In this document: piece by piece, positions 1 through 6,275 of the stretch
How the letters are laid out: every line of letters starts with the position of its first letter
Numbering within the stretch: position 1 is the first letter of the stretch
Source: Rhizobiaceae bacterium
GTDB lineage: Bacteria > Pseudomonadota > Alphaproteobacteria > Rhizobiales > Rhizobiaceae
Assembly: GCA_020696915.1 (NCBI GenBank)
Contig: JAJFMR010000191.1
Span: 1 to 6,482 of the forward strand
Length of the DNA stretch: 6,482 nucleotides
Direction of reading: 5' to 3'
Program-made: the position numbers and the translations under genes
Notes under the pieces: model-generated
What the model was told of the DNA's origin: nothing
The model's database searches: none
Seen by the model: the letters and a program-made list of their open reading frames with translations, nothing else

Positions 1-432
1 GGACTTCAGACGATGCGCACCGGGCCCGTGTCGCGCCAGCCTGTCGCCCGGATTGCGCAACGGACAGCGGTCGATCGACATGCAGCCGCAGCCGATGCAG
101 TCGGTCAGCCCGTCGCGCAGCCCGAGGAGCTGCTCGATGCGGCGATCGAGCGCTGCTGCCCAGCCCCTCGAGAGCAGCCCCCAGTCCTCCCGATTGGGCG
201 TGCGGCCGTCGGGCAGGGCTGCAAATGCGGCGGCAATCTCGGCCAGTGGAACCCCGATCTCCTGGGCGACGCGGATGACGGCGATCCGGCGCAGCACGTC
301 CCGCGCGTAGCGACGCTGGTTGCCGGCGGTGCGGCTGCTGCCGATCAGCCCGCGCCGCTCGTAGAAATGCAGTGCGGAAACCGCCACCCCGCTGCGGGCG
401 GCAACCTCACCGATGCTCAATTCGCCGGCCAT
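1..432 (-). CDS. soxR: SoxR, redox-sensitive MerR-family transcriptional activator (3' end cut by window edge)
   Basis: This is a dimeric cytoplasmic regulator that senses redox-cycling compounds or superoxide through a [2Fe-2S] cluster and activates promoters with an over-long spacer. Seen: the N-terminal winged helix-turn-helix begins SIGEVAARSGVAVSALHFYE, as in MerR proteins, with the wing around residues 31-45 (RTAGNQRRYARD). A dimerisation helix follows at about 85-110. The cluster-binding segment has Cys112, Cys115, Cys117 and Cys123, spaced CX2CXCX5C as in SoxR, followed by PLRNPGD. The ATG at 430-432 gives the conserved N-terminus. 144 codons are visible and the frame is still open at base 1; SoxR proteins are usually about 150 residues, so only a few residues are missing. 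A SoxR operator lies 12 bp upstream, so autoregulation is possible. trmL is the next gene upstream on the same strand, 90 bp away. The family call is secure because MerR paralogues such as CueR or ZntR lack this four-cysteine cluster. Confidence 0.96.
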   Translation of the reverse strand, partial: MAGELSIGEVAARSGVAVSALHFYERRGLIGSSRTAGNQRRYARDVLRRIAVIRVAQEIGVPLAEIAAAFAALPDGRTPNREDWGLLSRGWAAALDRRIEQLLGLRDGLTDCIGCGCMSIDRCPLRNPGDRLARHGPGAHRLKS

Positions 433-440
433 AATTGCGC

Positions 441-471
441 TTGACCTCAACTTAGGTTGAGGTTGTAGCAG
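441..471 (+). promoter_or_regulatory. Possible SoxR-activated promoter reading rightward
   Basis: TTGACC at 441-446 overlaps the left half-site of the SoxR box. A 19-bp spacer leads to TAGCAG at 466-471, a weak -10 match. The 19-bp spacing with the dyad inside it is the layout known for MerR/SoxR-activated promoters, and TTGACCTCAA closely parallels the soxS promoter. On the opposite strand the equivalent hexamers are ACAACC and AGCGCA, which fit much less well. The promoter would fire away from soxR into the antisense strand of trmL. The direction is inferred from these hexamers only. Confidence 0.45.
445..462. promoter_or_regulatory. SoxR operator (SoxR box)
   Basis: The 18-bp element CCTCAACTTAGGTTGAGG has 7-bp inverted arms (CCTCAAC/GTTGAGG) around TTAG, and the symmetry extends one more pair to 444-463. 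It matches the E. coli soxS operator CCTCAAGTTAACTTGAGG in both outer half-sites (CCTCAA and TTGAGG). It lies 12 bp from the soxR start codon, which supports it as the genuine binding site of the adjacent regulator. Confidence 0.88.
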
Positions 472-522
472 AAAGATCCTCGTTGGAAAAGCAACAGGAC
501 GACAGCCATGCCGAACCGCATT

Positions 523-981
523 TCACCCTGTCTGCCTCATGGCTTCGCCGACGGCCATCGCCGCGGCCAGCGCGACATTGAGGCTTCTGCCGCCGCCGCG
601 CATCGGGATCAGCAACCGGGCATCGGCCCGGGCGCGAACAGGCTCTGGCACCCCGGCGGATTCGCGGCCGAACAGCAGGATGTCGCTGCGTTCGAAGCCG
701 AAATCCGTATAGGAACACGCCGCTGCGGTCGTGAACAGCACCAGGCGGCGCCCTTCGCCCGCCCGCCACTCCTCGAAGCGGTCGAAGTCGACATGGCGGG
801 TGAGGACCGCCATTTCGAGGTAATCCATGCCGGCGCGCCGCAGCGCGCGGCCCGAGAGATCGAAGCCGGCCGGCTCGATGATGTCGACGGGAAGTCCGAG
901 ACAGGCACCCATGCGCAGGATCGTGCCGGTGTTCCCGGCGATGTCGGGCTGGTAGAGCGCGATCCGCAGGCCGGCGGTCAC
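523..981 (-). CDS. trmL: TrmL, tRNA (cytidine/uridine-34 2'-O)-methyltransferase, SPOUT family
   Basis: TrmL methylates the 2'-O of the wobble nucleotide in certain leucine tRNAs using S-adenosylmethionine. It is a small cytoplasmic homodimer with a knotted SPOUT fold. Seen from the GTG start (152 residues): IALYQPDIAGNTGTILR at 7-23 carries the conserved N/G/R of motif 1; LLFGRESAGVPE at 102-113 is motif 2; LLIPM at 123-127 with RSLNV at 132-136 is motif 3, which forms the knot and the cofactor pocket. Family members are about 150-160 residues and begin directly before the IALYQPD strand. I therefore chose the GTG at 979-981, with a GGAG 10 nt upstream. An in-frame ATG at 1054-1056 would add 25 residues (177 in all), but it has no visible Shine-Dalgarno and the extension resembles nothing in the family. 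The gene is transcribed toward soxR. Confidence 0.93.
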   Translation of the reverse strand: MTAGLRIALYQPDIAGNTGTILRMGACLGLPVDIIEPAGFDLSGRALRRAGMDYLEMAVLTRHVDFDRFEEWRAGEGRRLVLFTTAAACSYTDFGFERSDILLFGRESAGVPEPVRARADARLLIPMRGGGRSLNVALAAAMAVGEAMRQTG

Positions 982-1078
982 GGCCTGGAGGCTCCGCAGG
1001 CAAAGTTGCCGCTTTGCCACAGCTGGATCGACCTGCGACGAAACAGCATGGCGCATATGGCCATGCGACAGGAATGCG

Positions 1079-1100
1079 TGTATAGGGCGCGGCGTGTCAA
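1079..1100 (-). promoter_or_regulatory. Promoter-like elements upstream of trmL
   Basis: On the minus strand a perfect TTGACA (-35-like) lies at 1095-1100 and a TATACA (-10-like) at 1079-1084, but only 10 bp separate them, too close to work as a pair. If TTGACA is used with a 17-bp spacer, the -10 would be GCATTC at 1072-1077. If TATACA is the -10, its -35 would be the poor GTTCGA/TGTTCG region near 1102-1108. A promoter for trmL is expected here; which element is used is not decided. Confidence 0.35.
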
Positions 1101-1121
1101 CTCGAACAGATGGAGGGGTCG

Positions 1122-1178
1122 ATGGAATTCATGATGACCATAGACATTCACCGCCCCAACGCTGGGTGTGCTGCCTGA
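1122..1178 (+). CDS. Possible 18-residue small ORF or leader peptide upstream of the ABC operon
   Basis: A short frame encodes MEFMMTIDIHRPNAGCAA and ends at a TGA at 1176-1178. It is preceded by a strong Shine-Dalgarno, GGAGG at 1112-1116, five bases before the ATG. It lies about 95 bp before the next reading frame in the same direction. Two further in-frame ATGs (1131, 1134) follow the first. I do not recognise the peptide. It carries no run of one amino acid that would suggest attenuation. It could be a translated leader, the stub of a decayed gene, or chance. Confidence 0.3.
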   Translation: MEFMMTIDIHRPNAGCAA

Positions 1179-1210
1179 CGGCGGTTTCGGTTCGACGCTT
1201 CCTCTGAACA

Positions 1211-1270
1211 TCTAGAGCATCATCGTCTCGATTCCCGCCGGAAATCCGTTTCCGCTCACCAAGGAATCCG
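1211..1270 (+). repeat. Possible degenerate rhizobial dispersed repeat with hairpin
   Basis: The stretch starting TCTAGAGCATCATCG and running through CGCCGGAAATCCGTTTCCGC resembles the short intergenic repeats scattered through Mesorhizobium and related genomes, which typically carry TCTAGAGCA at one end and a GGAAA...TTTCC core. The core here is an exact hairpin: CGGAAA (1239-1244), loop TCCG, TTTCCG (1249-1254). The resemblance is from memory. No second copy exists in this window, so the repeat call is tentative; the hairpin itself is seen directly. Confidence 0.35.
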
Positions 1271-1273
1271 ACA

Positions 1274-1672
1274 ATGCAACGCTTTTCATGGCGCGGGCGC
1301 AATGCTCCGCCCGAGCAAGACACCCGGCAGACGGGTCTGAGCGAGGCCAAGCTCGATGCCTGGGCAAAGGCCGCCGGCGAGCGGCGCCCGTCGAATTGGC
1401 CGCCGGCGCCGCCGCGCCGGCATCATCCAGGGCTGCTCGACGATCTGCCGCTTCCGGATGGGCCGATCCGCCCCCGGCGCGGCGCATTCCAGCCGGTCTT
1501 CCGTGCGCTTCTTCGCGCGGTCGGGATGCGCAGCGCGGAAAGCGGCTCATCGCCGCCGGCGTCCGCGTCCGGCGCGCGAGGCGATGGTCTTGCGAGGTTC
1601 GGGGCCGGACAAGCCGGCGCGCCCGGCGCGGCGGCGTGCGCGGCGGCGGACATCGTCCCCCGTGCCGCCTGA
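1274..1672 (+). CDS. Hypothetical small Pro/Arg-rich protein (132 residues)
   Basis: I do not recognise this product. For it being real: AAGGAA at 1261-1266 lies seven bases before the ATG; third codon positions are strongly G/C, like the neighbouring genes; and residues 20-85 look protein-like (LSEAKLDAWAKAAGE, then GLLDDLPLPDGP, then AFQPVFRALLRAVG). It ends 32 bp before the first ABC gene, on the same strand, which fits a shared transcript. Against: the last ~45 residues are Ala/Gly/Ser low complexity, GC-rich DNA easily leaves long frames open, and the apparent ribosome site adjoins the repeat-like segment. No signal peptide or membrane span is seen and it is strongly basic. An in-frame ATG at 1288 would fuse this DNA, in another frame, to the ABC gene as a 139-residue extension. 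That extension is arginine/alanine low complexity and is rejected. Confidence 0.45.
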   Translation: MQRFSWRGRNAPPEQDTRQTGLSEAKLDAWAKAAGERRPSNWPPAPPRRHHPGLLDDLPLPDGPIRPRRGAFQPVFRALLRAVGMRSAESGSSPPASASGARGDGLARFGAGQAGAPGAAACAAADIVPRAA

Positions 1673-1704
1673 CCGCAAGGTGGAAGTTGACCGAAAGGCA
1701 TGAG

Positions 1705-3564
1705 ATGTTCCGCTGGTTCGAAAGCAGGCTGAACCCATTTCCGCCCGGCGAGCCGGTCGAGCCGCCGCGCACGCTGATCGCCTTCTGCCTGCATTACACG
1801 AAAGGCGCCTGGCCCTATATCGTGGTCGCGGCGCTCTTCAACACGACGATCGCGCTGGCCGAAGTCGGCATGTTCGGCCTGCTCGGCAACATCGTCGACT
1901 GGCTGTCGACGCAGAATCGCGAGACTTTCCTCGCGACGGAGGGCTCGAAGCTGGCGATCATGGCGATCGTGGTGATGTTCGGCCTGCCGGCGACCGTGCT
2001 CATCAGTTCCATGCTGCATCAGCAGACGCTGATGGGCAATTATCCCATGCGCATCCGCTGGCAGGTGCATCGCTATCTGCTCAAGCAATCGATGACCTTC
2101 TACCAGGACGAGTTCGCCGGGCGCATCGCCACCAAGCTGATGCAGACGGCGCTCGCCGTGCGCGAATGCGTCATGAAGCTGATCGACGTCCTCAACTACG
2201 TCGTCGTCTATTTCCTCGGCGCCCTGGCCATCGTTGGCTCGGCCGACTGGCGGCTGGCCACCCCGCTGGTGGCCTGGCTGGCCGGCTACGTCCTCATGCT
2301 CAGATATTTCGTGCCGCGGCTCGGCAAGGTCTCGGAGGAGCAGGCCGACGCACGCTCCACCATGACCGGCCGCATCGTCGACAGCTACACCAACATCCAG
2401 ACCGTCAAGCTGTTCTCACATGCCGGCCGCGAAGCGGCCTATGCAAAGGAGAGCATGTCGCTCTTTCTCGGCACCGTCTACCGCTCCATGCGTCTGGTGA
2501 CGCTGCTCTACGCTTGCCTTTACGTTCTCAATTCGTCGCTGCTCGTGGCGGTGGGCGCGCTGTCGATCCGGTTGTGGCTCGACGAGGCGGTGAGTATCGG
2601 CGCGGTCGCCGTCGTGCTTGGGCTCGTCCTCAGGTTCTGGGGCATGTCGCAATGGATCATGTGGGAGGTTTCGGCGCTGTTCGAAAACATCGGAACGGTT
2701 CAGGACGGCATCAGCTCGATCTCGCTGCCGCGGCTGGTGCAGGACAGGCAGGGCGCCAGCGAGCTCACCGTTGACCGGGGCGAGATCGATTTCCAGAACG
2801 TCCGCTTCCATTACGGCAAGGAGAAGGGCGTCATCGAGGATCTGTCGCTCCGCGTCAGCCCGGGCGAGAAGGTCGGCATCGTCGGGCGCTCCGGAGCCGG
2901 CAAATCGACGCTGGTCAACCTGCTGCTGCGCTTTTACGACCTCGAGAGCGGACGCATATCGATCGACGGGCAGGACATCGCTCTGGTCAGCCAGGACAGC
3001 TTGCGGAAAAACATCGGAATGGTCACGCAGGACACCTCGCTCCTGCATCGGTCGGTCCGCGACAATATCCTCTACGGCCGCCCGGAGGCCGGCGACGCGA
3101 TGCTTATCGAGGCGGCACGCCGCGCGGCGGCGCTGGACTTCATCCTTGCGCTGAACGATCCGGCGGGGCGCCAGGGTTTCGACGCGCATGTCGGCGAGCG
3201 CGGCGTCAAGCTGTCGGGTGGTCAGCGGCAGCGTGTGGCGATCGCCCGGGTGATGCTCAAGGATGCGCCGATCCTCATTCTCGACGAGGCGACCTCGGCG
3301 CTCGATTCGGAAGTGGAGGCGGCGATCCAGGAAAACCTTTACCGTCTGATGGAGGGCAAGACGGTGATCGCCATCGCGCATCGCCTGTCGACGATCGCCG
3401 CCATGGACCGGCTGATCGTGATGGACCGCGGGCGCATCGTCGAGGAAGGTTCGCACGAGGCGCTGGTTGCCAGAGGCGGCCTCTATGCCCAGCTTTGGGG
3501 AAGGCAGTCCGGCGGCTTCCTGCTGCAGGACGACACGGCAGACCAGGAAATCGCGGCGGAATGA
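1705..3564 (+). CDS. ABC exporter half-transporter (permease fused to ATPase), first of a pair
   Basis: This is an inner-membrane half-transporter of the MdlB/MsbA-like class (619 residues) that should pump an unknown substrate out of the cytoplasm as a dimer. Seen: six hydrophobic spans at about 35-60, 82-104, 160-182, 184-203, 265-290 and 295-315. The cytoplasmic loop motif FYQDEFAGRIATK (132-144) follows the second span and a second motif, TNIQTVKLF (229-237), the fourth. The ATPase domain begins near 360: Walker A GRSGAGKS (394-401), Q-loop Gln442, signature LSGGQ (503-507), Walker B ILILDE with Asp527 and catalytic Glu528, D-loop SALD (531-534), switch His559. All catalytic residues are present. 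GAAAGG lies six bases before the ATG, and the family's membrane domain starts soon after, which supports this start. The homologous second gene follows after 61 bp. Substrate type (lipid, peptide, drug, glycan) cannot be told from the sequence. Confidence 0.94.
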   Translation: MFRWFESRLNPFPPGEPVEPPRTLIAFCLHYTKGAWPYIVVAALFNTTIALAEVGMFGLLGNIVDWLSTQNRETFLATEGSKLAIMAIVVMFGLPATVLISSMLHQQTLMGNYPMRIRWQVHRYLLKQSMTFYQDEFAGRIATKLMQTALAVRECVMKLIDVLNYVVVYFLGALAIVGSADWRLATPLVAWLAGYVLMLRYFVPRLGKVSEEQADARSTMTGRIVDSYTNIQTVKLFSHAGREAAYAKESMSLFLGTVYRSMRLVTLLYACLYVLNSSLLVAVGALSIRLWLDEAVSIGAVAVVLGLVLRFWGMSQWIMWEVSALFENIGTVQDGISSISLPRLVQDRQGASELTVDRGEIDFQNVRFHYGKEKGVIEDLSLRVSPGEKVGIVGRSGAGKSTLVNLLLRFYDLESGRISIDGQDIALVSQDSLRKNIGMVTQDTSLLHRSVRDNILYGRPEAGDAMLIEAARRAAALDFILALNDPAGRQGFDAHVGERGVKLSGGQRQRVAIARVMLKDAPILILDEATSALDSEVEAAIQENLYRLMEGKTVIAIAHRLSTIAAMDRLIVMDRGRIVEEGSHEALVARGGLYAQLWGRQSGGFLLQDDTADQEIAAE

Positions 3565-3625
3565 CATCGGGATTGCAGACGGGTCGGCCCTTCATCGATG
3601 CAGGATCCTCCGGCAAGGTGGTCGG

Positions 3626-5494
3626 ATGAGCGACGGGAGCTTGCGGGAGAGGTTGTGGCGACGCTTCGAAGGCGCGCTCGACGCGTTTCGCGACACCGAC
3701 CGGGAGGTGCTGCCGCAGGAGGCATGGCGATTCATCCTTTATTTCGCCAGGCAGGCCAAGGGGCCCTTCGTGCTGCTCCTCCTGGTGGGCGGCCTCGCCG
3801 GGGCCATCGACGCGGCCATCTACTGGTCCATCGGCTGGCTGATCGACCTCCTGCAGTCGGCGCGGCCGGAAACCCTCCTTGCCGATCACTGGCCCGAGCT
3901 CACCGGCCTGCTGGCGCTCATACTGGTCGCCCGCACCGGGGTGATGATCGCCGGCACCGTGCTCGAGCAGCAGGTGATCGTTCCGGGCTTTTTTTCCATG
4001 GTGCGCTGGCAATCGTTCCGCCGGGTGATCGAACAGCCCTACGGCTTCTATCAGAACGATTTCGCAGGACGCATCGCAACCAAGATCATGCAGGGTGGCG
4101 AAGCGGTCGGAGACTTCATCGTCAACGTCCTGCAGACCATGTGGTCGTTCCTCACCTTCCTGGTGCTGGCGTTTACGATCCTGGCTTCGGTCGACCCGCT
4201 GATGGGTCTGGTGGTGGCCGTCTGGTTCCTCTGCTACGCCGGAATCGTGGTGCTGCTGCTGCCTGAAATGCGGCGCGCCGGGCGGGCCACCGCCGACGAA
4301 CGCTCGATCTTCAACGGGCGGCTGGTCGACGCTTTTACCAACATAATGTCCGTCAAGCTCTTCGACAGCGGCAGGCGCGAGCATGCCTATGTGCGCGATG
4401 GCCTGGAGAATTTCCTCGAGGCGGTTTTCAGGCTGACCCGCGCTGTCACCACGGTGCGGTCGGCGGTGGCCGTCAACAATGCCGTCATGCTCGCCGCCGT
4501 CGTCACGATCTGCATCTCGCAGTGGATGGCGGGGAACGTCACGACCGGCGCGATCGCCACCTCGCTCGCGCTGGTGCTCCGGCTCAACCAGATGTCGGGC
4601 TGGATGATGTTCAACATCAACGGCCTTGTCCGCAACTACGCGACCGTCCAGGACTCCACCCGCACGATCTCGGTCAGGCCCGCCATCCGGGACGCCGCCG
4701 ACGCCAGGATCATGCCGCGCGCCAGGGGCGACATCCGCTTCGAGAACGTCACCTTCCACTACGGCAAGGGCGGCGGCGTCATCGACAATCTCGACCTGCA
4801 TGTCCGCCCGGGCGAGCGTGTCGCGCTGATCGGCCCGTCGGGCGGCGGCAAGACGACGATCGTCAACCTGGCGCTGAGGCTGTTCGACGTCGAAGGCGGC
4901 CGCATCCTGATCGACGGAATTGACGTGCGTTCAGTCACGCAGGCCTCGCTCCGGGCGCAGTTCGGCGTCGTCACCCAGGATGCGATGCTGATGCATCGGC
5001 CGATCCGCGACAATATCGGCTACGGCAAGGCGGGCGCGACGGACGACGAGATCGTCGATGCGGCGCGGCGCGCCGCCGCCCACGAATTCATCACCCGCGT
5101 CGCCGATCCGAAGGGCCGCAAGGGCTACGACGCGCAGGTCGGGGAGCGAGGGGTCAAACTGTCGGGCGGCCAGCGCCAGCGTGTCGCGATCGCCAGGATG
5201 ATGCTGAAGGACGCGCCGATCCTGATCCTCGACGAAGCCACGTCGGCGCTCGACTCGGACGTGGAAGCCGCCATCCAGGAAAACCTGTTCCGGATGATGG
5301 ACGGCAAAACAGTGATCGCCATCGCCCATCGTTTGTCGACAATTGCCGCGCTCGACCGGCTGATCGTGCTCGACCAGGGCAGGATTGTCGAAGAAGGCAG
5401 CCACGCGGCACTGCTGTCGCGCGGCGGGCTTTATGCGCAGTTGTGGAAGCGGCAGTCCGGCGGCTTCCTGGGTGACCGGCTGGCGGCGGAATGA
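3626..5494 (+). CDS. ABC exporter half-transporter (permease fused to ATPase), second of the pair
   Basis: A 622-residue paralogue of the preceding gene with the same architecture, probably its heterodimer partner in the inner membrane. Seen: hydrophobic spans at about 45-75, 92-112, 160-185, 190-210, 270-295 and 300-320. The loop motif FYQNDFAGRIATK (141-153) and TNIMSVKLF match the first protein closely. In the ATPase: Walker A GPSGGGKT (403-410), Q-loop Gln451, signature LSGGQ (512-516), Walker B ILILDE with Asp536 and catalytic Glu537, then SALD, and switch His568. Neither protein has a degenerate catalytic site, unlike asymmetric heterodimers such as TM287/288 or BmrCD. The start at 3626 has AAGG seven bases upstream. 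The frame is open back to 3467, overlapping the first gene, but that 53-residue extension looks non-coding. The C-termini of both proteins share GGLYAQLW(G/K)RQSGGFL, which suggests descent from one duplication. Confidence 0.94.
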   Translation: MSDGSLRERLWRRFEGALDAFRDTDREVLPQEAWRFILYFARQAKGPFVLLLLVGGLAGAIDAAIYWSIGWLIDLLQSARPETLLADHWPELTGLLALILVARTGVMIAGTVLEQQVIVPGFFSMVRWQSFRRVIEQPYGFYQNDFAGRIATKIMQGGEAVGDFIVNVLQTMWSFLTFLVLAFTILASVDPLMGLVVAVWFLCYAGIVVLLLPEMRRAGRATADERSIFNGRLVDAFTNIMSVKLFDSGRREHAYVRDGLENFLEAVFRLTRAVTTVRSAVAVNNAVMLAAVVTICISQWMAGNVTTGAIATSLALVLRLNQMSGWMMFNINGLVRNYATVQDSTRTISVRPAIRDAADARIMPRARGDIRFENVTFHYGKGGGVIDNLDLHVRPGERVALIGPSGGGKTTIVNLALRLFDVEGGRILIDGIDVRSVTQASLRAQFGVVTQDAMLMHRPIRDNIGYGKAGATDDEIVDAARRAAAHEFITRVADPKGRKGYDAQVGERGVKLSGGQRQRVAIARMMLKDAPILILDEATSALDSDVEAAIQENLFRMMDGKTVIAIAHRLSTIAALDRLIVLDQGRIVEEGSHAALLSRGGLYAQLWKRQSGGFLGDRLAAE

Positions 5495-5507
5495 AGCGAA
5501 AGCGGGG

Positions 5508-5530
5508 CGTCGGCGTCTAGACGACCGACG
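5508..5530. terminator. Inverted repeat at the convergent gene junction, possible bidirectional terminator
   Basis: CGTCGG (5508-5513) pairs with CCGACG (5525-5530), and CGTC (5514-5517) with GACG (5520-5523), leaving one bulged A at 5524. The centre is the exact palindrome CGTCTAGACG, which contains the stop codon of the leftward L,D-transpeptidase. It lies 14 bp after the stop of the rightward ABC gene, where a shared terminator would be expected. No T-run follows on either strand, so it is not a standard intrinsic terminator. Confidence 0.3.
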
Positions 5531-6275
5531 ACAATCCGCTCGTGACAACTATCGGCGTGCCGTCGGGCACGCGGTCATAGAGATCGATGATGTCCTGGTG
5601 GATGAGCCGCACGCAACCCGACGAAACGGATTTGCCGATCGACCACCATTCCGGCGAGCCGTGCAGGCGGTAGAGCGTGTCCTTGTCGTCCTGGAAGATG
5701 TAAAGCGCGCGAGCCCCGAGCGGGTTCGTGACGCCCGGCTCCATGCCGCCCTCCCAGACGTTCGTGCCTGGGACCTGCCGTGCGCGATATCTCTCCAGCT
5801 CGGGCTGGCGGTCGATCATTTCGTCGGGCGGGAACCAGCGCGGCCACCTCTGTTTCCACTGGATCACCCCGCGGCCCGACCACTCGAAACCCTCACGGCC
5901 GAGGCCAACGCCGTAGCGGATCGCCTCGCCGCCGTTGCCCACGAGATAGAGAAAGTGGTTCGATGTATCGACGACGACGGTACCCTGCTGCTCGCCGGTT
6001 GGGTTCGGGACGATCTGCCGGTAGTACTTCGGATCAATCTGTTCGATCGGAACGGCAGGGATTTCATAGCCGTCTTCGAACGTGGCGGCATACATCTGGC
6101 GATAGTCGCCGGAGCCCGCATCGACACTGAATTGCGGAAGTTGCTCGGGCAGCGGGTCTGTCGTGGGGACATGCGCTCCCGCGCGCTGACGAGCGCTCGT
6201 GCAGGCGGTGAGGGTGGCGAGTGCGGCGTTCGTCACGGCCATGGCCAGGAGACCGCGACGGCTAAATCTTGGCAT
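5517..6275 (-). CDS. L,D-transpeptidase (YkuD domain), predicted periplasmic lipoprotein
   Basis: The family acts in the cell envelope and forms 3-3 peptide cross-links in peptidoglycan or attaches proteins to it, through a catalytic cysteine. Seen (252 residues): an N-terminal signal with twin arginines (SRRGLLAMA, 5-13) and a lipobox LTAC ending at Cys25, so probable export, perhaps by the Tat route, and lipid attachment. A linker follows. The YkuD domain begins near residue 97 (GTVVVDTSNHFLYLV). The active site shows His205-Gly206 and then SSGCVRL at 218-224, with nucleophile Cys221 and Arg223. The usual HGC is replaced by SGC, a common variant in this family. AGAGG lies five bases before the ATG, and this start gives the complete signal. 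The stop faces that of the second ABC gene, 22 bp away, so the two are not co-transcribed. Which cross-linking or protein-anchoring role it has is not visible. Confidence 0.94.
   Translation of the reverse strand: MPRFSRRGLLAMAVTNAALATLTACTSARQRAGAHVPTTDPLPEQLPQFSVDAGSGDYRQMYAATFEDGYEIPAVPIEQIDPKYYRQIVPNPTGEQQGTVVVDTSNHFLYLVGNGGEAIRYGVGLGREGFEWSGRGVIQWKQRWPRWFPPDEMIDRQPELERYRARQVPGTNVWEGGMEPGVTNPLGARALYIFQDDKDTLYRLHGSPEWWSIGKSVSSGCVRLIHQDIIDLYDRVPDGTPIVVTSGLSSVV

Noticed and set aside
13..444. 143-codon plus-strand frame at the left end
   Set aside because: It is antisense to soxR, whose winged-helix and cysteine-cluster motifs are decisive.
1288..1704. 139-residue N-terminal extension of the first ABC protein (start at 1288)
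   Set aside because: The extension is Arg/Ala low complexity, overlaps a better frame, and the ATG at 1705 has its own ribosome site and the usual family length.
3467..3625. 53-residue N-terminal extension of the second ABC protein (start at 3467)
   Set aside because: It would overlap the end of the first ABC gene by about 100 bp in another frame, looks non-coding, and the ATG at 3626 has AAGG at a proper distance.
3565..3625. 61-bp gap between the ABC genes considered for a separate promoter or terminator
   Set aside because: I found no hairpin with a T-run and no convincing -35/-10 pair; the spacing fits a single transcript.
3275..4801. 508-codon minus-strand frame across both ABC genes
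   Set aside because: It is antisense to two unambiguous ABC genes, with His/Asp/Arg/Gln-rich composition typical of antisense GC-rich frames.
2781..5450. Direct DNA repeat between the two ABC ATPase domains considered as a mobile or recombination repeat
   Set aside because: The similarity follows protein homology of two ATPase domains with many scattered silent differences; no sharp repeat borders were seen.
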